Source of the DNA: Roseiarcus sp050010035
GTDB taxonomy: Bacteria; Pseudomonadota; Alphaproteobacteria; Rhizobiales; Beijerinckiaceae
Length of the DNA: 56,789 nucleotides
Reading direction: 5' to 3'
Assembly (NCBI GenBank): GCA_050010035.1
Contig: JBEKLU010000018.1
Coordinates: 1 to 56,789, forward strand
Every line of letters begins with the position of its first letter. Positions within the stretch are counted from its first letter, which is position 1. Below the pieces are notes generated by a model that was given only the letters and a program-made list of their open reading frames with translations, was not told the DNA's origin and ran no database searches. Shown one piece after another: positions 1 through 7,548 of this stretch. A program made the translations under genes and the position numbers.

Positions 1-75
1 GTCGTCGGGGAAAATGCGCTGGAATTCCGGCAGAGACCGGGGGAAAGGCAGGTCTTCACGGGCCAACATATCCAT
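1..75 (-). CDS. IS1595-family transposase, N-terminal fragment (cut by window edge)
   Basis: Only the first 25 codons are inside the window, read leftwards from an ATG at 75 (a second ATG follows at 69). The peptide starts MDMLAREDLPFPRSLPEF and continues with QRIFPDD, which resembles the N-terminus of IS1595-family transposases, where a PF/LxEFQ..FPD segment precedes the zinc-ribbon domain. The rest lies outside. Upstream on the same strand is TTGACA (complement of 105-110), a plausible promoter at the element end. Family assignment rests on a short peptide, so it is moderate. Confidence 0.6.
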   Translation of the reverse strand, partial: MDMLAREDLPFPRSLPEFQRIFPDD

Positions 76-120
76 AGCCAACGCTAAATCTAGTGGGTAT
101 GGGTGTCAAGCGGATAGGCA
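1..120. mobile_element. End of an IS1595-like insertion sequence (boundary approximate)
   Basis: The transposase start at 75 is followed by about 45 bp ending in GGGTGTCAAGCGGATAGGCA (101-120). Terminal repeats of this IS family have a similar look, by memory and not by alignment. Directly to the right, from about 118-124, an interrupted nuclease-like reading frame begins. This suggests the element end lies near 120. The other end and the target duplication are outside the window, so the exact border cannot be set. Confidence 0.45.
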
Positions 121-573
121 AGCGATGTTCTAGCGTTCAACCCCAAATTGCGGGGGACAGATCGCGTTTGGGCGGTAAGCTGCAAGAGCTGGCAAAGCGG
201 ATTCTATCCAAAGTTGTGGATTGAGAAGATAGAGAATGGCGGAATTATATTCGGGAGAGAAGCATGGCGCGGTTTTCGCGAGCTTGCTGTTCCAAAATGG
301 GGCGAAGCGCTTTGCAACAAGATTGACGCCCTCACCGGTACAAGAAAATTCACATACGTAACTGCTGTGACAAAACTCAATGGCGATGCGTCGCAATGGG
401 AGGCACACAAACCATTCTTGAATAACATCGGAGGCAATCCAATAAAGGCGCTTACTGTCAAAGAAATGTTGGATGATAACTGGCGTAACCTGGTGAATAC
501 GCCGGCGCCGTCCGAGGTTGGACGGTTGTTGCAAGTGATCAAAGCTTCGGGTTGGACTCCACAGAGAAATTAG
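118..573 (+). pseudogene. Restriction-endonuclease-like protein, 3' part, apparently split by the IS
   Basis: The frame is open from just after a TAG at 115-117 to the TAG at 571-573 and gives about 151 residues. The first residues (DVLAFNPKLRG, then VWAVSCKSWQ) already look like the middle of a conserved domain: an Asp followed about 18 residues later by an SCKSW strand, the pattern of a PD-(D/E)xK nuclease core. The tail is APSEVGRLLQVIKASGW. There is no good start or ribosome site; the nearest start is a TTG at 148 that would cut the putative active site. G+C is lower than in the neighbours. I infer a horizontally acquired defence-type nuclease whose 5' half is beyond the IS. Nuclease family is a motif guess. 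Confidence 0.5.
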
Positions 574-687
574 GCTGCCGCGAATTCGACCCGCGCGGAA
601 TTGCACCAATGAATTCGTCATCGACCAACTCTAGCCGGCGAGTGGCGCGCGAGCGAACAAGAAGCCAGGCTTACCCCCGCGTTCCCC

Positions 688-725
688 TTGATCATCGTGG
701 GCGTCGTAGCTACATTGGAGCTACG
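688..725 (+). promoter_or_regulatory. Promoter and operator of relB-yafQ
   Basis: TTGATC (688-693), a 17-bp spacer and TACATT (711-716) form a sigma-70-type promoter. An exact inverted repeat, CGTAGCT (705-711) and AGCTACG (719-725) with a 7-bp centre, overlaps the -10. Such palindromes over the promoter are typical sites for autorepression by RelB-family antitoxins. Confidence 0.55.
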
Positions 726-745
726 CCCTGGCAATGAGGTGACAA

Positions 746-1003
746 ATGTCCGCCGATTCCGTCGTTCGCGCGCGCATCGATCGCGCCACCAAGGAGCGCG
801 CCGCCGCCGCGCTCGAAGCCATGGGCCTGTCGATTTCCGACGCGATCCGCCTGCTCATGCTTCGGGTCGCCGAGGAAAAGCGGCTGCCGTTCGAGGTGAA
901 GGCGCCGAACGTCGACAGCATTCGCGCCATGCGTGAACTGGATCAGGGCAAAGGCAAGCGATTCGCGAGCAAGGAAGCCCTGTTCAAGGGATTGGGCCTA
1001 TAA
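746..1003 (+). CDS. relB: RelB/DinJ-family antitoxin
   Basis: 85 residues. The N-terminal half (SVVRARIDRATKERAAAAL, then SISDAIRLLML) has the ribbon-helix-helix layout of RelB/DinJ antitoxins, which bind their own operator as dimers. The C-terminal half (VKAPNVDSIRAMRELDQG) would wrap the toxin. ATG at 746 follows GAGGTGA at 736-742. The stop TAA touches the GTG of the downstream toxin, so the pair is translationally coupled. A palindrome over the -10 at 705-725 is the likely operator. Family call is firm; the precise name (RelB or DinJ) is by convention. Confidence 0.85.
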   Translation: MSADSVVRARIDRATKERAAAALEAMGLSISDAIRLLMLRVAEEKRLPFEVKAPNVDSIRAMRELDQGKGKRFASKEALFKGLGL

Positions 1004-1276
1004 GTGTTGACGCCTGTTCTCTCGACGCGGTTCAAACGGGACGTCAAGCGAGTCGAGAAGCGCGGGAAGGACATGGACAAGCTGAGATCGGTCCTGTCCC
1101 TTCTGATCGAAAAAAACCTTCTTCCGGCGGCCTACGGCGACCATCCCCTGAAAGGCGATTGGAAGGGCTTTCGCGACCTTCACCTGGAACCCGATTGGCT
1201 CCTGCTCTACCGCGTGCAAGGTGACGAACTCCAGCTTGCCCGCACAGGGACTCACGCCGACCTGTTCGACGAGTAA
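1004..1276 (+). CDS. yafQ: YafQ-family mRNA interferase toxin
   Basis: 90 residues with a GTG start immediately after the antitoxin stop (TAAGTG). It is a RelE-fold ribosome-dependent endoribonuclease of the YafQ branch. His47, His60, Asp64-Trp65, His84 and Phe88 keep the same spacing as the catalytic set of E. coli YafQ (His50, His63, Asp67-Trp68, His87, Phe91), shifted by three. It therefore looks active. It forms a type II toxin-antitoxin operon with the upstream gene. Confidence 0.88.
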   Translation: MLTPVLSTRFKRDVKRVEKRGKDMDKLRSVLSLLIEKNLLPAAYGDHPLKGDWKGFRDLHLEPDWLLLYRVQGDELQLARTGTHADLFDE

Positions 1277-1292
1277 CCCGACATTCGGATAA

Positions 1293-1415
1293 GGCCGCGG
1301 AAGCTACGGCGGCGTCGGCGACGTCGTGCCCGTCGACCTCCGCATTCCCGGTTGCCCGCCGAGCCCCGCCGTGCTGCTCAAGGGGCTGCTGGCGCTGATG
1401 CAGGGGCGGGGCTGA
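1293..1415 (+). pseudogene. C-terminal remnant of a NuoB-family subunit (hydrogenase-4/formate hydrogenlyase G type)
   Basis: A frame open from a TAA at 1290-1292 to TGA at 1413-1415 reads YGGVGDVVPVDLRIPGCPPS and then PAVLLKGLLALMQGRG. This matches the last part of NuoB/HycG/HyfI-type [4Fe-4S] subunits, in which PVDLxIPGCPPxPxxLLxGLLAL holds the final cluster cysteine. There is no start or upstream part, so it is a dead fragment between the yafQ and higA genes. It is too short for any function. The subfamily (Nuo or hydrogenase) cannot be decided from this piece. Confidence 0.6.
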
Positions 1416-1445
1416 AGATCGCTTTCGCCGCGTCCTGCACCGGAT

Positions 1446-1787
1446 TTACGCCGCCTTCTCCGGCGCGCCGCGCTTGGCCGACCGCCGCTTCAGGCCCGCC
1501 TCCTCGATAACGAGTTCGGGCGCGCGCGCCATGATGCGCACGAGCATGGCGGCGGCGCCCGAGGGCGCGCGTTCGCCGCGCTCCCATTTGCGCACCGCGC
1601 CGAGCGAAGCGCCGGTCGCCTTGGCGAATTCCTCCTGCGTCAGCCCGGCCTTCAGGCGCGTCTCGGCGACGAAGCCGCGCGTAACCTCGACGCGATGCTC
1701 GCGCGTTCCGGGTTTGGCGTCCTTCTTGGCGAAAGCCAGGGCGTCGTCGAGGCCCGCCATCAGCGCATCGAATTCTTTGGCCTTCAT
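1446..1787 (-). CDS. higA: HigA-type antitoxin, XRE helix-turn-helix
   Basis: 113 residues. The middle holds an XRE/Cro helix-turn-helix (residues about 45-85: LKAGLTQEEFAKATGASLGA followed by VRKWERGERAPSG). HTH antitoxins of this size follow, rather than precede, their toxin gene. The ATG is 4 bp after the toxin stop, with GGGAGA about 8-13 bp upstream inside the toxin end, so expression is coupled. It presumably binds the palindrome over the higB promoter. Confidence 0.8.
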   Translation of the reverse strand: MKAKEFDALMAGLDDALAFAKKDAKPGTREHRVEVTRGFVAETRLKAGLTQEEFAKATGASLGAVRKWERGERAPSGAAAMLVRIMARAPELVIEEAGLKRRSAKRGAPEKAA

Positions 1788-1791
1788 CGCT

Positions 1792-2133
1792 TCATCTCCC
1801 GTATTGGGCTCGAATGGCGTCGGTCAGCGCCTTGGCGGCGCGACGCTGTCGCGGATCGAGATCGGACTGTGCGGCCTTGGCGTAAAGGGCGATCAGAAAC
1901 ACCGGCATCCCGGAATCGTGGAAGAACGTGATCACACGTCCGCCGCCTCGCTTGCCTCGCCCGTGCAAGGCGACGCGCAACTTTCGCAGCCCGCCCGTTC
2001 CCGGCATCAGATCGCCGGCTTGCGGATCCCGCGCGACCGCCTCGACCACCGCAGCCCTCTCGTCCTCCGTCATCAGGGCTTCCGCCGAAGCGAGATAGCT
2101 CGTCGTCTCGACCACAGTCACCCATTCCGTCAT
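1792..2133 (-). CDS. higB: HigB/RelE-like toxin, first gene of a higBA operon
   Basis: 113 residues, RelE-fold. Recognisable parts are PQAGDLMPGTGGLRKLRVAL, then GRGKRGGGRVITFF and FLIALYAKAAQSDL, as in HigB-2/RelE-like toxins encoded before an HTH antitoxin. I choose the ATG at 2133 because homology starts at MTEWVTVVET and because a promoter sits just upstream; the frame continues further but that part is not protein-like. With this start, the mRNA would begin at or next to the ATG and have no Shine-Dalgarno site. Confidence 0.78.
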   Translation of the reverse strand: MTEWVTVVETTSYLASAEALMTEDERAAVVEAVARDPQAGDLMPGTGGLRKLRVALHGRGKRGGGRVITFFHDSGMPVFLIALYAKAAQSDLDPRQRRAAKALTDAIRAQYGR

Positions 2134-2169
2134 TAGGCTAATATACCCCATTGGGGTAGGATAAGGCAA
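2134..2169 (-). promoter_or_regulatory. higBA promoter with palindromic operator; likely leaderless transcript
   Basis: On the minus strand TTGCCT (complement of 2164-2169), an 18-bp spacer and TATATT (complement of 2140-2145) are followed after 6 bp by the higB ATG. An exact 7+1+7 palindrome TACCCCA-T-TGGGGTA (2144-2158) overlaps the -10 and spacer, the expected place for HigA repression. The distance from -10 to ATG leaves no room for a leader. Confidence 0.6.
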
Positions 2170-2278
2170 CTTTGAAACGGAAGCTCTGTTCCCCTGTTGG
2201 CCGCGAAAAGGCGCGTTTGCGCCGGGGCGCCCGGCGCTGCTAGGCTGCGGCTCGCATTCGATCCACAAGGCCGCTTCC

Positions 2279-3040
2279 TTGCCCTACGCCCGCTATCCCA
2301 GCCTGCGCGACCGCGTCGTCTTCATCACCGGCGGCGGGTCGGGGATCGGCGCGGCGATGGTGGAGGCCTTCGTCGCGCAAGGGTCGAGCGTCGCCTTCGT
2401 CGACATCGCCAGGCGCGAGCCGGCCGAAAGGGTCGAGCGCCTCGCCGCCGGCCCGCAGGAGCCGCTGTTCCTCGAGTGCGACCTGACGAACCTCGCCGAG
2501 CTCGAGGCGGCGATGGAGGAGGTCCGGCAAAGGCTCGGCCCGATCGGGGTGCTCGTCAACAACGCCGCCAACGACGCGCGACAGGACGCGGACGAAGTGA
2601 CCGAGGCCGATTGGGACCGGGCGATGGGCGTCAACCTCAAGCATCAGTTCTTCGCCGCGCAGATCGCGCGCCGCTCGATGCGCGAGATCGGCGGCGGTTC
2701 GATCATCAATTTTTCCTCGACCGCCTGGATGATCGGCATGGCCCGCCTCTCCGCCTACGCCGCCGCCAAGGCCGGCGTCGTCGGACTGACCAGAAGCCTG
2801 GCGCGCGAATTCGGCCCCGACAACATTCGCGTCAACGCGATCGCGCCCGGCGCGGTCATCACCGAGCGCCAACGCCGCCTGTGGCTCAGCGAGGCCGACG
2901 TCGCGCAGATCGTCGCGCGCCAATGCCTGCCGCGCATCCTCGTGGCCGACGAGGTCGCGCGCACGGCGCTGTTCTTGGCCGCCGACGACAGCCGCATGAT
3001 CACCAAGCAATGCCTGATCGTCGACGCCGGGCTGAGGTGA
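2279..3040 (+). CDS. SDR-family NAD(P)-dependent oxidoreductase
   Basis: 253 residues, the normal length of classical short-chain dehydrogenases. TGGGSGIG at 17-24 binds the dinucleotide, NNA at 94-96 stabilises the sheet, and Ser146/147, Tyr160 and Lys164 (SAYAAAKAG) form the active site. A tail of VNAIAPGAVITE is also typical. The start is TTG at 2279; no ATG or GTG lies before the Rossmann motif. The substrate cannot be told; many close relatives are annotated as sugar or polyol dehydrogenases. It stands alone between higB and the CBS gene. Confidence 0.85.
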   Translation: MPYARYPSLRDRVVFITGGGSGIGAAMVEAFVAQGSSVAFVDIARREPAERVERLAAGPQEPLFLECDLTNLAELEAAMEEVRQRLGPIGVLVNNAANDARQDADEVTEADWDRAMGVNLKHQFFAAQIARRSMREIGGGSIINFSSTAWMIGMARLSAYAAAKAGVVGLTRSLAREFGPDNIRVNAIAPGAVITERQRRLWLSEADVAQIVARQCLPRILVADEVARTALFLAADDSRMITKQCLIVDAGLR

Positions 3041-3175
3041 GAGCAAGGGCTCGGCCCGACCTCGCGCCGTCGCGCCGCGGCCGCTCGAATTGCGCTTGAT
3101 CGCGCGCGCCGACGGGCGCATCCTTCGCCGTCAAGGGGGGTCCGTTCAGAAGACCGCCGAGCCAGGGAGGCCCAA

Positions 3176-3607
3176 ATGACCGTTGCGCGCATTCTCAGGG
3201 AAAAGGGCAGGGACGTGTTGACGACCCAGCCTCATCGCACAATGAGGGAGGTCGCGGCGTTGCTCGCCGCCAGGGGCGTCGGCGCCGTCGTCGTGTCGGA
3301 CGCGACGATGGGCGTTCTGGGCATCGTGTCGGAACGCGACATCGTCCGCGCGGTCGGAAACGGCGGCGCGAGCACGCTCGAGGAGCCTGTCTCGAAGCAT
3401 ATGACGTCGAAGGTGACCACCGTGACCGAAGGCGCCTCGATCGATCACATCATGCAGGTCATGACCGACGGGCGTTTCCGCCATCTGCCGGTGGTCGAGG
3501 CCGGTCGGCTCGTCGGCATCGTCTCGATCGGCGACATCGTCAAGCGCCACGTCGACGCGATCGACAGCGAGCGGCGCGCTCTGCGCGAATATATCGCCAG
3601 CGCCTGA
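3176..3607 (+). CDS. Tandem CBS-domain protein
   Basis: 143 residues made of two CBS domains. The first has GVGAVVVSDATMGVLGIVSE followed by RDIVRAV; the second has RHLPVVEAGRLVGIVSIGDI followed by VK. Such stand-alone CBS pairs bind adenine nucleotides and are common single genes in Rhizobiales. ATG at 3176 is preceded by GGGAGG at 3164-3169. No enzyme domain is attached, so the partner or target is unknown. Confidence 0.88.
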   Translation: MTVARILREKGRDVLTTQPHRTMREVAALLAARGVGAVVVSDATMGVLGIVSERDIVRAVGNGGASTLEEPVSKHMTSKVTTVTEGASIDHIMQVMTDGRFRHLPVVEAGRLVGIVSIGDIVKRHVDAIDSERRALREYIASA

Positions 3608-3660
3608 AGGCGTCGGCGCTCTCGCCCTCGCGCGCGACGAGGAACGTGCTCACGGCGGCC

Positions 3661-4665
3661 TCAGCCTTTCGCCGGCGTCAATTCGACGTGCTCGGCGATT
3701 TCGTCGCGAGCCTTGCGCACGGCTTCGCGCCCGAGCGCGATGAGTTCGTCGGCGCGGTGGAATTCGAACAGGCCGATCTTGCCGACTTTCAGGCTCACCA
3801 GGACGTCGGGCGGGTCTCCCGCCAGGCGCGAACGCATGATGCGGTCCTGCGTGATGTTGAAGGCGTTGACCATCACCGAAGCGAGTCCCGGCGCGCCGGG
3901 ACCCTCGCTCGTCCATTGCCGTCGCAGCAACGCCGCGCCGCGGCGCAGACCGTCGATCACGCCGGCGCGCGGATCGTCGGCGGCCGCCGGCGGCTCGATC
4001 GGCGCCTCGTCGGGCTCGGGCAGATCCTGGATCGCCGTTCCGCGGCCCGATCCTTCGATGGCGATGTTGAGCGCGATGACGCGGTCGGCGCCGAGGGCGC
4101 GCGCGACGCTGACGGGAACGGGATTGACGATGGCGCCGTCGAACAGCCAACGGCCGGCGACGCGCACCGGCTCGAACAGGCCGGGCAGAGCGTAAGAGGC
4201 GCGCATCGCCTCGACGAGCGGACCGCGCTTCAGCCAGATTTCGTGTCCCGAGCCGAGTTCGGTGGCGACGCCGGCGTAGCGGATCGGCAAGTCCTCGATG
4301 CGCATGGCGCCGATCGACTCCTCGAGCCGCCCGCGCAGCCGGTCGCCGCCGATCAGCCCGCCACCGTTGAAGGAAACGTCGAGAAGGCCGAAGACGCGCC
4401 GCTTGGTCAGCGAGCGGGCGAAGCTCTCGAGCGAGTCGAGCCGGCCGGCGGCGAAGCAGCCGCCCACCACCGCGCCGATCGAGGACCCGACGACGACGTC
4501 GGGCGAAACGCCCATCGCCACGAGTTCTTGCAGCGCGCCGATATGGGACCAACCGCGGGCCGCGCCGGCGCCGAGCGCAACGCCGATCTTCGGCCGCGAG
4601 GGTCTGGAGCCGCCCGAAAACGACTCGGGCTCGGTCTTACGGAAGAAAGCGCCAGCCATGGCCAC
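3661..4665 (-). CDS. Patatin-like phospholipase family protein (RssA-like)
   Basis: 334 residues. The oxyanion-hole motif GAGAARGWSHIGAL is followed by the nucleophile elbow GSSIG (GxSxG) and later by the DGA catalytic Asp motif (LFDGAIVNPVPV), so the Ser-Asp dyad is complete. These are cytoplasmic or membrane-attached acyl hydrolases of the RssA/YchK type. It is the last gene of a leftward group with folE and hisI, 136 bp downstream of hisI, and may have its own promoter. Confidence 0.85.
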   Translation of the reverse strand: MAMAGAFFRKTEPESFSGGSRPSRPKIGVALGAGAARGWSHIGALQELVAMGVSPDVVVGSSIGAVVGGCFAAGRLDSLESFARSLTKRRVFGLLDVSFNGGGLIGGDRLRGRLEESIGAMRIEDLPIRYAGVATELGSGHEIWLKRGPLVEAMRASYALPGLFEPVRVAGRWLFDGAIVNPVPVSVARALGADRVIALNIAIEGSGRGTAIQDLPEPDEAPIEPPAAADDPRAGVIDGLRRGAALLRRQWTSEGPGAPGLASVMVNAFNITQDRIMRSRLAGDPPDVLVSLKVGKIGLFEFHRADELIALGREAVRKARDEIAEHVELTPAKG

Positions 4666-4801
4666 GTCTCACCACCCGGTCTTCCGATGTCCTCCTACTG
4701 GGCGCCGGTAACCGAAAAGATTAGCACCCCCCACTCGCCGATTGGTTAACGGCGCGCCCGCGTTGTCATTATGCGTAACGCAGCGCTAACGCGCAATCGC
4801 A

Positions 4802-5212
4802 TCACGTTTTCGCGAGCGGCGCCAGGCGCGGGCCGTTTTCGCCCCTCTCGATGCGCCGGTAAAAGCAGGAGCGCCGCCCGGTGTGGCAGGCGCCGCCGTC
4901 GCCGCCGACCGTGACGCGGGCCAGCAGCGCGTCCTGATCGCAGTCGACGCGCAACTCCTCGAGCCTCTGGACCTGGCCGGACGTGTCGCCCTTGCGCCAC
5001 AGGCATTGGCGCGAGCGCGACCAATAGTGCATGATTCGGCTCGACAGCGTCTTGCCCAGCGCCTCGGCGTTCATGTGCGCGACCATCAGCACTTCGCCGC
5101 TGCGGGCGTCGACAGTCACGCAGGTCAGCAGGCCGTCGGCGGAAAAGCGGGGCGCGAATTCGGCGCCTTCCTCGCGGTCGATCGCCGCGCGGGCGCTTGG
5201 CGTCGGCGACAT
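4802..5212 (-). CDS. hisI: Phosphoribosyl-AMP cyclohydrolase
   Basis: 136 residues, the size of the stand-alone enzyme without a HisE domain. It opens the purine ring of phosphoribosyl-AMP in histidine synthesis. Visible marks are VLMVAHMNAEAL, YWSRSRQCLWRKGDTSG, DCDQDALL and CHTGRRSCFYR, which include the zinc cysteines and the metal-binding Asp cluster. It starts 4 bp after the folE stop, so the two are co-transcribed, a common pairing in alphaproteobacteria. Confidence 0.93.
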   Translation of the reverse strand: MSPTPSARAAIDREEGAEFAPRFSADGLLTCVTVDARSGEVLMVAHMNAEALGKTLSSRIMHYWSRSRQCLWRKGDTSGQVQRLEELRVDCDQDALLARVTVGGDGGACHTGRRSCFYRRIERGENGPRLAPLAKT

Positions 5213-5216
5213 CGCG

Positions 5217-5834
5217 TCACCTCGCGCCGCGCAACAACGTCAAGAAGCGGATCTGTTCGTTCGGCTGGTCGCGAAAGACCCCGGAGAACTGCGTCGTCAC
5301 CGTCGACACCCCGTGCTTCTTCACCCCGCGCATGGACATGCAGGTGTGTTCGGCTTCGATCATCACCGCGACGCCGCGCGTATCGAGCGAAGCGTCCACG
5401 GCTTCGACGATTTGCGTCGACATCGCCTCTTGGGTCTGCAGACGGCGCGCGAACGTGTCGACGATGCGCGCCAGCTTCGACAGGCCCACCACGCCGTGGC
5501 GCGGATAATAGCCGATGTGCGCCTTGCCGAAGAAGGGCGCGATATGATGCTCGCAGTGCGAGACGAACGGGATGTCGCGCACCAGCACGATGTCCTCGTA
5601 ACCTTCGACCTCCGCGAAGACGCGCGAAAGCGCGTGGCCCGCGTCCTCGCCGTAACCGGCGAAGAGTTCCTCGTAGGCCTTGACGACCCGCCTGGGCGTG
5701 TCGATGAGGCCCTCGCGGGTCGGATCGTCGCCGGCCCAGGCTATCAAGGTGCGAACCGCCGCCTCGGCCTCGGCGCGGCTCGGTTTGACCGGGGCGTCAT
5801 GCCGCCGGGCGCTGCGTGTTACGATGTCGTCCAT
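5217..5834 (-). CDS. folE: GTP cyclohydrolase I
   Basis: 205 residues. It converts GTP to 7,8-dihydroneopterin triphosphate for folate and, through QueD/QueF, for queuosine. The zinc site is visible as HCEHH (with HIAPFFGKAHIGYYP after it) and the Cys of AEHTCMSMRGV. TQEAMSTQIVEAV is also diagnostic. It is the first gene of the leftward folE-hisI pair and is divergent from the SufU-like gene across a region with a perfect 16-bp palindrome. Confidence 0.95.
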   Translation of the reverse strand: MDDIVTRSARRHDAPVKPSRAEAEAAVRTLIAWAGDDPTREGLIDTPRRVVKAYEELFAGYGEDAGHALSRVFAEVEGYEDIVLVRDIPFVSHCEHHIAPFFGKAHIGYYPRHGVVGLSKLARIVDTFARRLQTQEAMSTQIVEAVDASLDTRGVAVMIEAEHTCMSMRGVKKHGVSTVTTQFSGVFRDQPNEQIRFLTLLRGAR

Positions 5835-5902
5835 CTCGATCCCTTAGCAGTTCGGCGACGGCGGGGCCATGGCCCGGTCCGCCCTCTTCTTTGCCGGCGC
5901 GG

Positions 5903-5918
5903 CCTCCTATATAGGAGG
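5903..5918. promoter_or_regulatory. Perfect 16-bp palindrome between folE and the SufU-like gene
   Basis: CCTCCTATATAGGAGG is its own reverse complement. It lies 69 bp before folE and 36 bp before the SufU-like gene, which are divergent. Its TATATA core could serve as a -10 for either direction, though no good -35 is paired with it. It may be an operator or a hairpin. Confidence 0.4.
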
Positions 5919-5953
5919 GCGGGGCGGTTCGACCAGCCGCGCGCATCGCGATC

Positions 5954-6445
5954 ATGCTGAACAAGATTTACAACACCCGCATTCTGGAATTGGCGGCCGA
6001 CATTCCTCGGCTCGGCCGGCTCGCCTCGCCCGACGCGACCGCGAAGGCGCATTCGCGGCTGTGCGGCTCGACGGTCACCGTGGATATCGTCCTTCGCGAC
6101 GGCCGCGTCAGCGATTTCGCGCACGACGTCAAGGCTTGCGCGCTGGGGCAGGCGTCCTCGTCGCTGATGGCGCGCCACATCGTCGGCGCGACGCCCGACG
6201 AACTCGTCGCCCTGCGCGAGACCGTGACGCGGATGCTCAAGGCGAACGGCCCGCCGCCTTCCGGCAAATGGTCCGATTTCGCCGTTCTCGAGCCCGTGCG
6301 CGACTATAAGCCGCGCCACGCCTCGACCCTGCTGACGTTCGACGCGGTGGTCGACGCGCTTGGCCAGATCGCCGCCAGGCGCGCCGCCGCGCCGGTCGGC
6401 GTGGGCGAACCGCCGGCGCTCGCGGCCACGGCGCCGGCCCCGTGA
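5954..6445 (+). CDS. SufU/IscU-like Fe-S scaffold family protein
   Basis: 163 residues of the NifU_N/IscU fold. The first two ligand motifs are kept (LCGSTVTVDI and KACALGQASSS), but at the third, where IscU has a Cys, this protein reads EPVRDYKPRHAST. That pattern is normal for the Rhizobiales family that sits beside yidD, and it may limit cluster assembly. The gene overlaps yidD by 4 bp (GTGA), so the pair is coupled. Role in Fe-S assembly is inferred from the family only. Confidence 0.82.
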   Translation: MLNKIYNTRILELAADIPRLGRLASPDATAKAHSRLCGSTVTVDIVLRDGRVSDFAHDVKACALGQASSSLMARHIVGATPDELVALRETVTRMLKANGPPPSGKWSDFAVLEPVRDYKPRHASTLLTFDAVVDALGQIAARRAAAPVGVGEPPALAATAPAP

Positions 6446-6744
6446 CCGCCTTCGTCCGGCTCGCGCCGCGCCGCGGCGCGCACGCGCTCATCCGCTTCTA
6501 CCAGTTGACGCTGTCCTCGCTCCTCGGGCGCCAGTGCCGTTACCTGCCGAGCTGCTCGGCCTACGCCGACGAGGCGATCCAGCGGCACGGGCTGTGGGCG
6601 GGCGGCTGGATCGGCGTTGCGCGAATATGCCGTTGCCATCCCTGGGGAGCTTCGGGCTACGATCCGCCGCCGCAGGCGCTGCCGCCGCGCGCCTCGTGGG
6701 CGCTGCCGTGGCGCTACGGGCGCTGGCGCTACCGCTGCGAGTGA
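6442..6744 (+). CDS. yidD: Membrane protein insertion efficiency factor YidD
   Basis: 100 residues. The family signature is plain: RFYQLTLSSLLGRQCRYLPS, then CSAYADEAIQRHG and a CRCHPWG segment followed by YDPPP. YidD assists YidC-dependent insertion at the inner membrane. GTG start at 6442 overlaps the stop of the upstream scaffold gene. Here it is separated from the rpmH-rnpA-yidC cluster, as in many Rhizobiales. Confidence 0.92.
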   Translation: MTAFVRLAPRRGAHALIRFYQLTLSSLLGRQCRYLPSCSAYADEAIQRHGLWAGGWIGVARICRCHPWGASGYDPPPQALPPRASWALPWRYGRWRYRCE

Positions 6745-6855
6745 ACCGGACGAGGCGCGGGCGGGAATTCCGTTCGCGGTCGCGGCGGGCGCCTTTCATC
6801 GCGCGTTAACCATGGCGTGTTTTCGTGTGGGAATGCGCTTCCCTGTGGTGATGCT

Positions 6856-7518
6856 ATGTCTTTGCGCCGCTTCGCACTTTGCTTGTCGCTCCTTGCCGCC
6901 GCGCCCGCGGCGGCCGTCGCCGATGTCCGGATCATCGGCGACAGCATCGGCGAGGGCGTCCATATGGTCACGAACCTGCCGTCGCCCGCCAATCGGTTCA
7001 ACGTCGCGATCTACACGCCGTTCATTTTCAAGCAATTGAGCGAAATGCCGCGCGGAGCGACGGTCATCATGAGCCTGGGGACGAACGACGCGGTCGGCGG
7101 CGCCCTCGACGTTCACAAGCGCGTCGAGGCGATCGTCGCGGCGGCCGAGGCGCAAGGCGTCAAGCTCGTCTGGCTGGGTCCGCCCTGCGTTCTCAAGCCT
7201 TGGGAGACGTATTCGAAGAAACTGGATGAAATCCTTCAGGCGCAGCTCGAGGGCGGCTCGGTGACCTACGTGAGCCTGCAAGGCCCCGAGTTTTGCGAGC
7301 GCTCGCTCCACGCCGGCGACGGCGTGCACTTTACTATGGCGGGCTACGCGCTCATGTGGCAGAAAGCGGCCTCGGCTGCGGGTCTCCCGGTTGTCGTCGC
7401 CGCTGCGAGCGAACACAAGGCTGTCGTTCACGTCCGCAAGAAGACGCCCGTCGTCAGGGGACGCAATAGGCATCGACACGCCAAGCCGGCGACGCCAGGT
7501 ACGCCCGCGCCGAATTGA
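6856..7518 (+). CDS. Secreted SGNH-type hydrolase (first of three)
   Basis: 220 residues. An N-terminal signal peptide (SLRRFALCLSLLAAAPAAA, residues 2-20) precedes an SGNH core: block I GDSIGEG, a GTND block III (MSLGTNDAVGG) and block V DGVHFTMAGY, so the Ser and His-Asp catalytic residues are present. The end is a basic tail (VRKKTPVVRGRNRHRH). I take the ATG at 6856; an upstream in-frame GTG or TTG would put charged residues before the signal. It begins a tight rightward group with two more SGNH genes and an MBOAT, so an exported ester hydrolase or acetyl transferase acting on glycans is likely. Confidence 0.75.
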   Translation: MSLRRFALCLSLLAAAPAAAVADVRIIGDSIGEGVHMVTNLPSPANRFNVAIYTPFIFKQLSEMPRGATVIMSLGTNDAVGGALDVHKRVEAIVAAAEAQGVKLVWLGPPCVLKPWETYSKKLDEILQAQLEGGSVTYVSLQGPEFCERSLHAGDGVHFTMAGYALMWQKAASAAGLPVVVAAASEHKAVVHVRKKTPVVRGRNRHRHAKPATPGTPAPN

Positions 7519-7548
7519 GGGCAATGGTCAGCCGAAGGCGCTTGAGGC

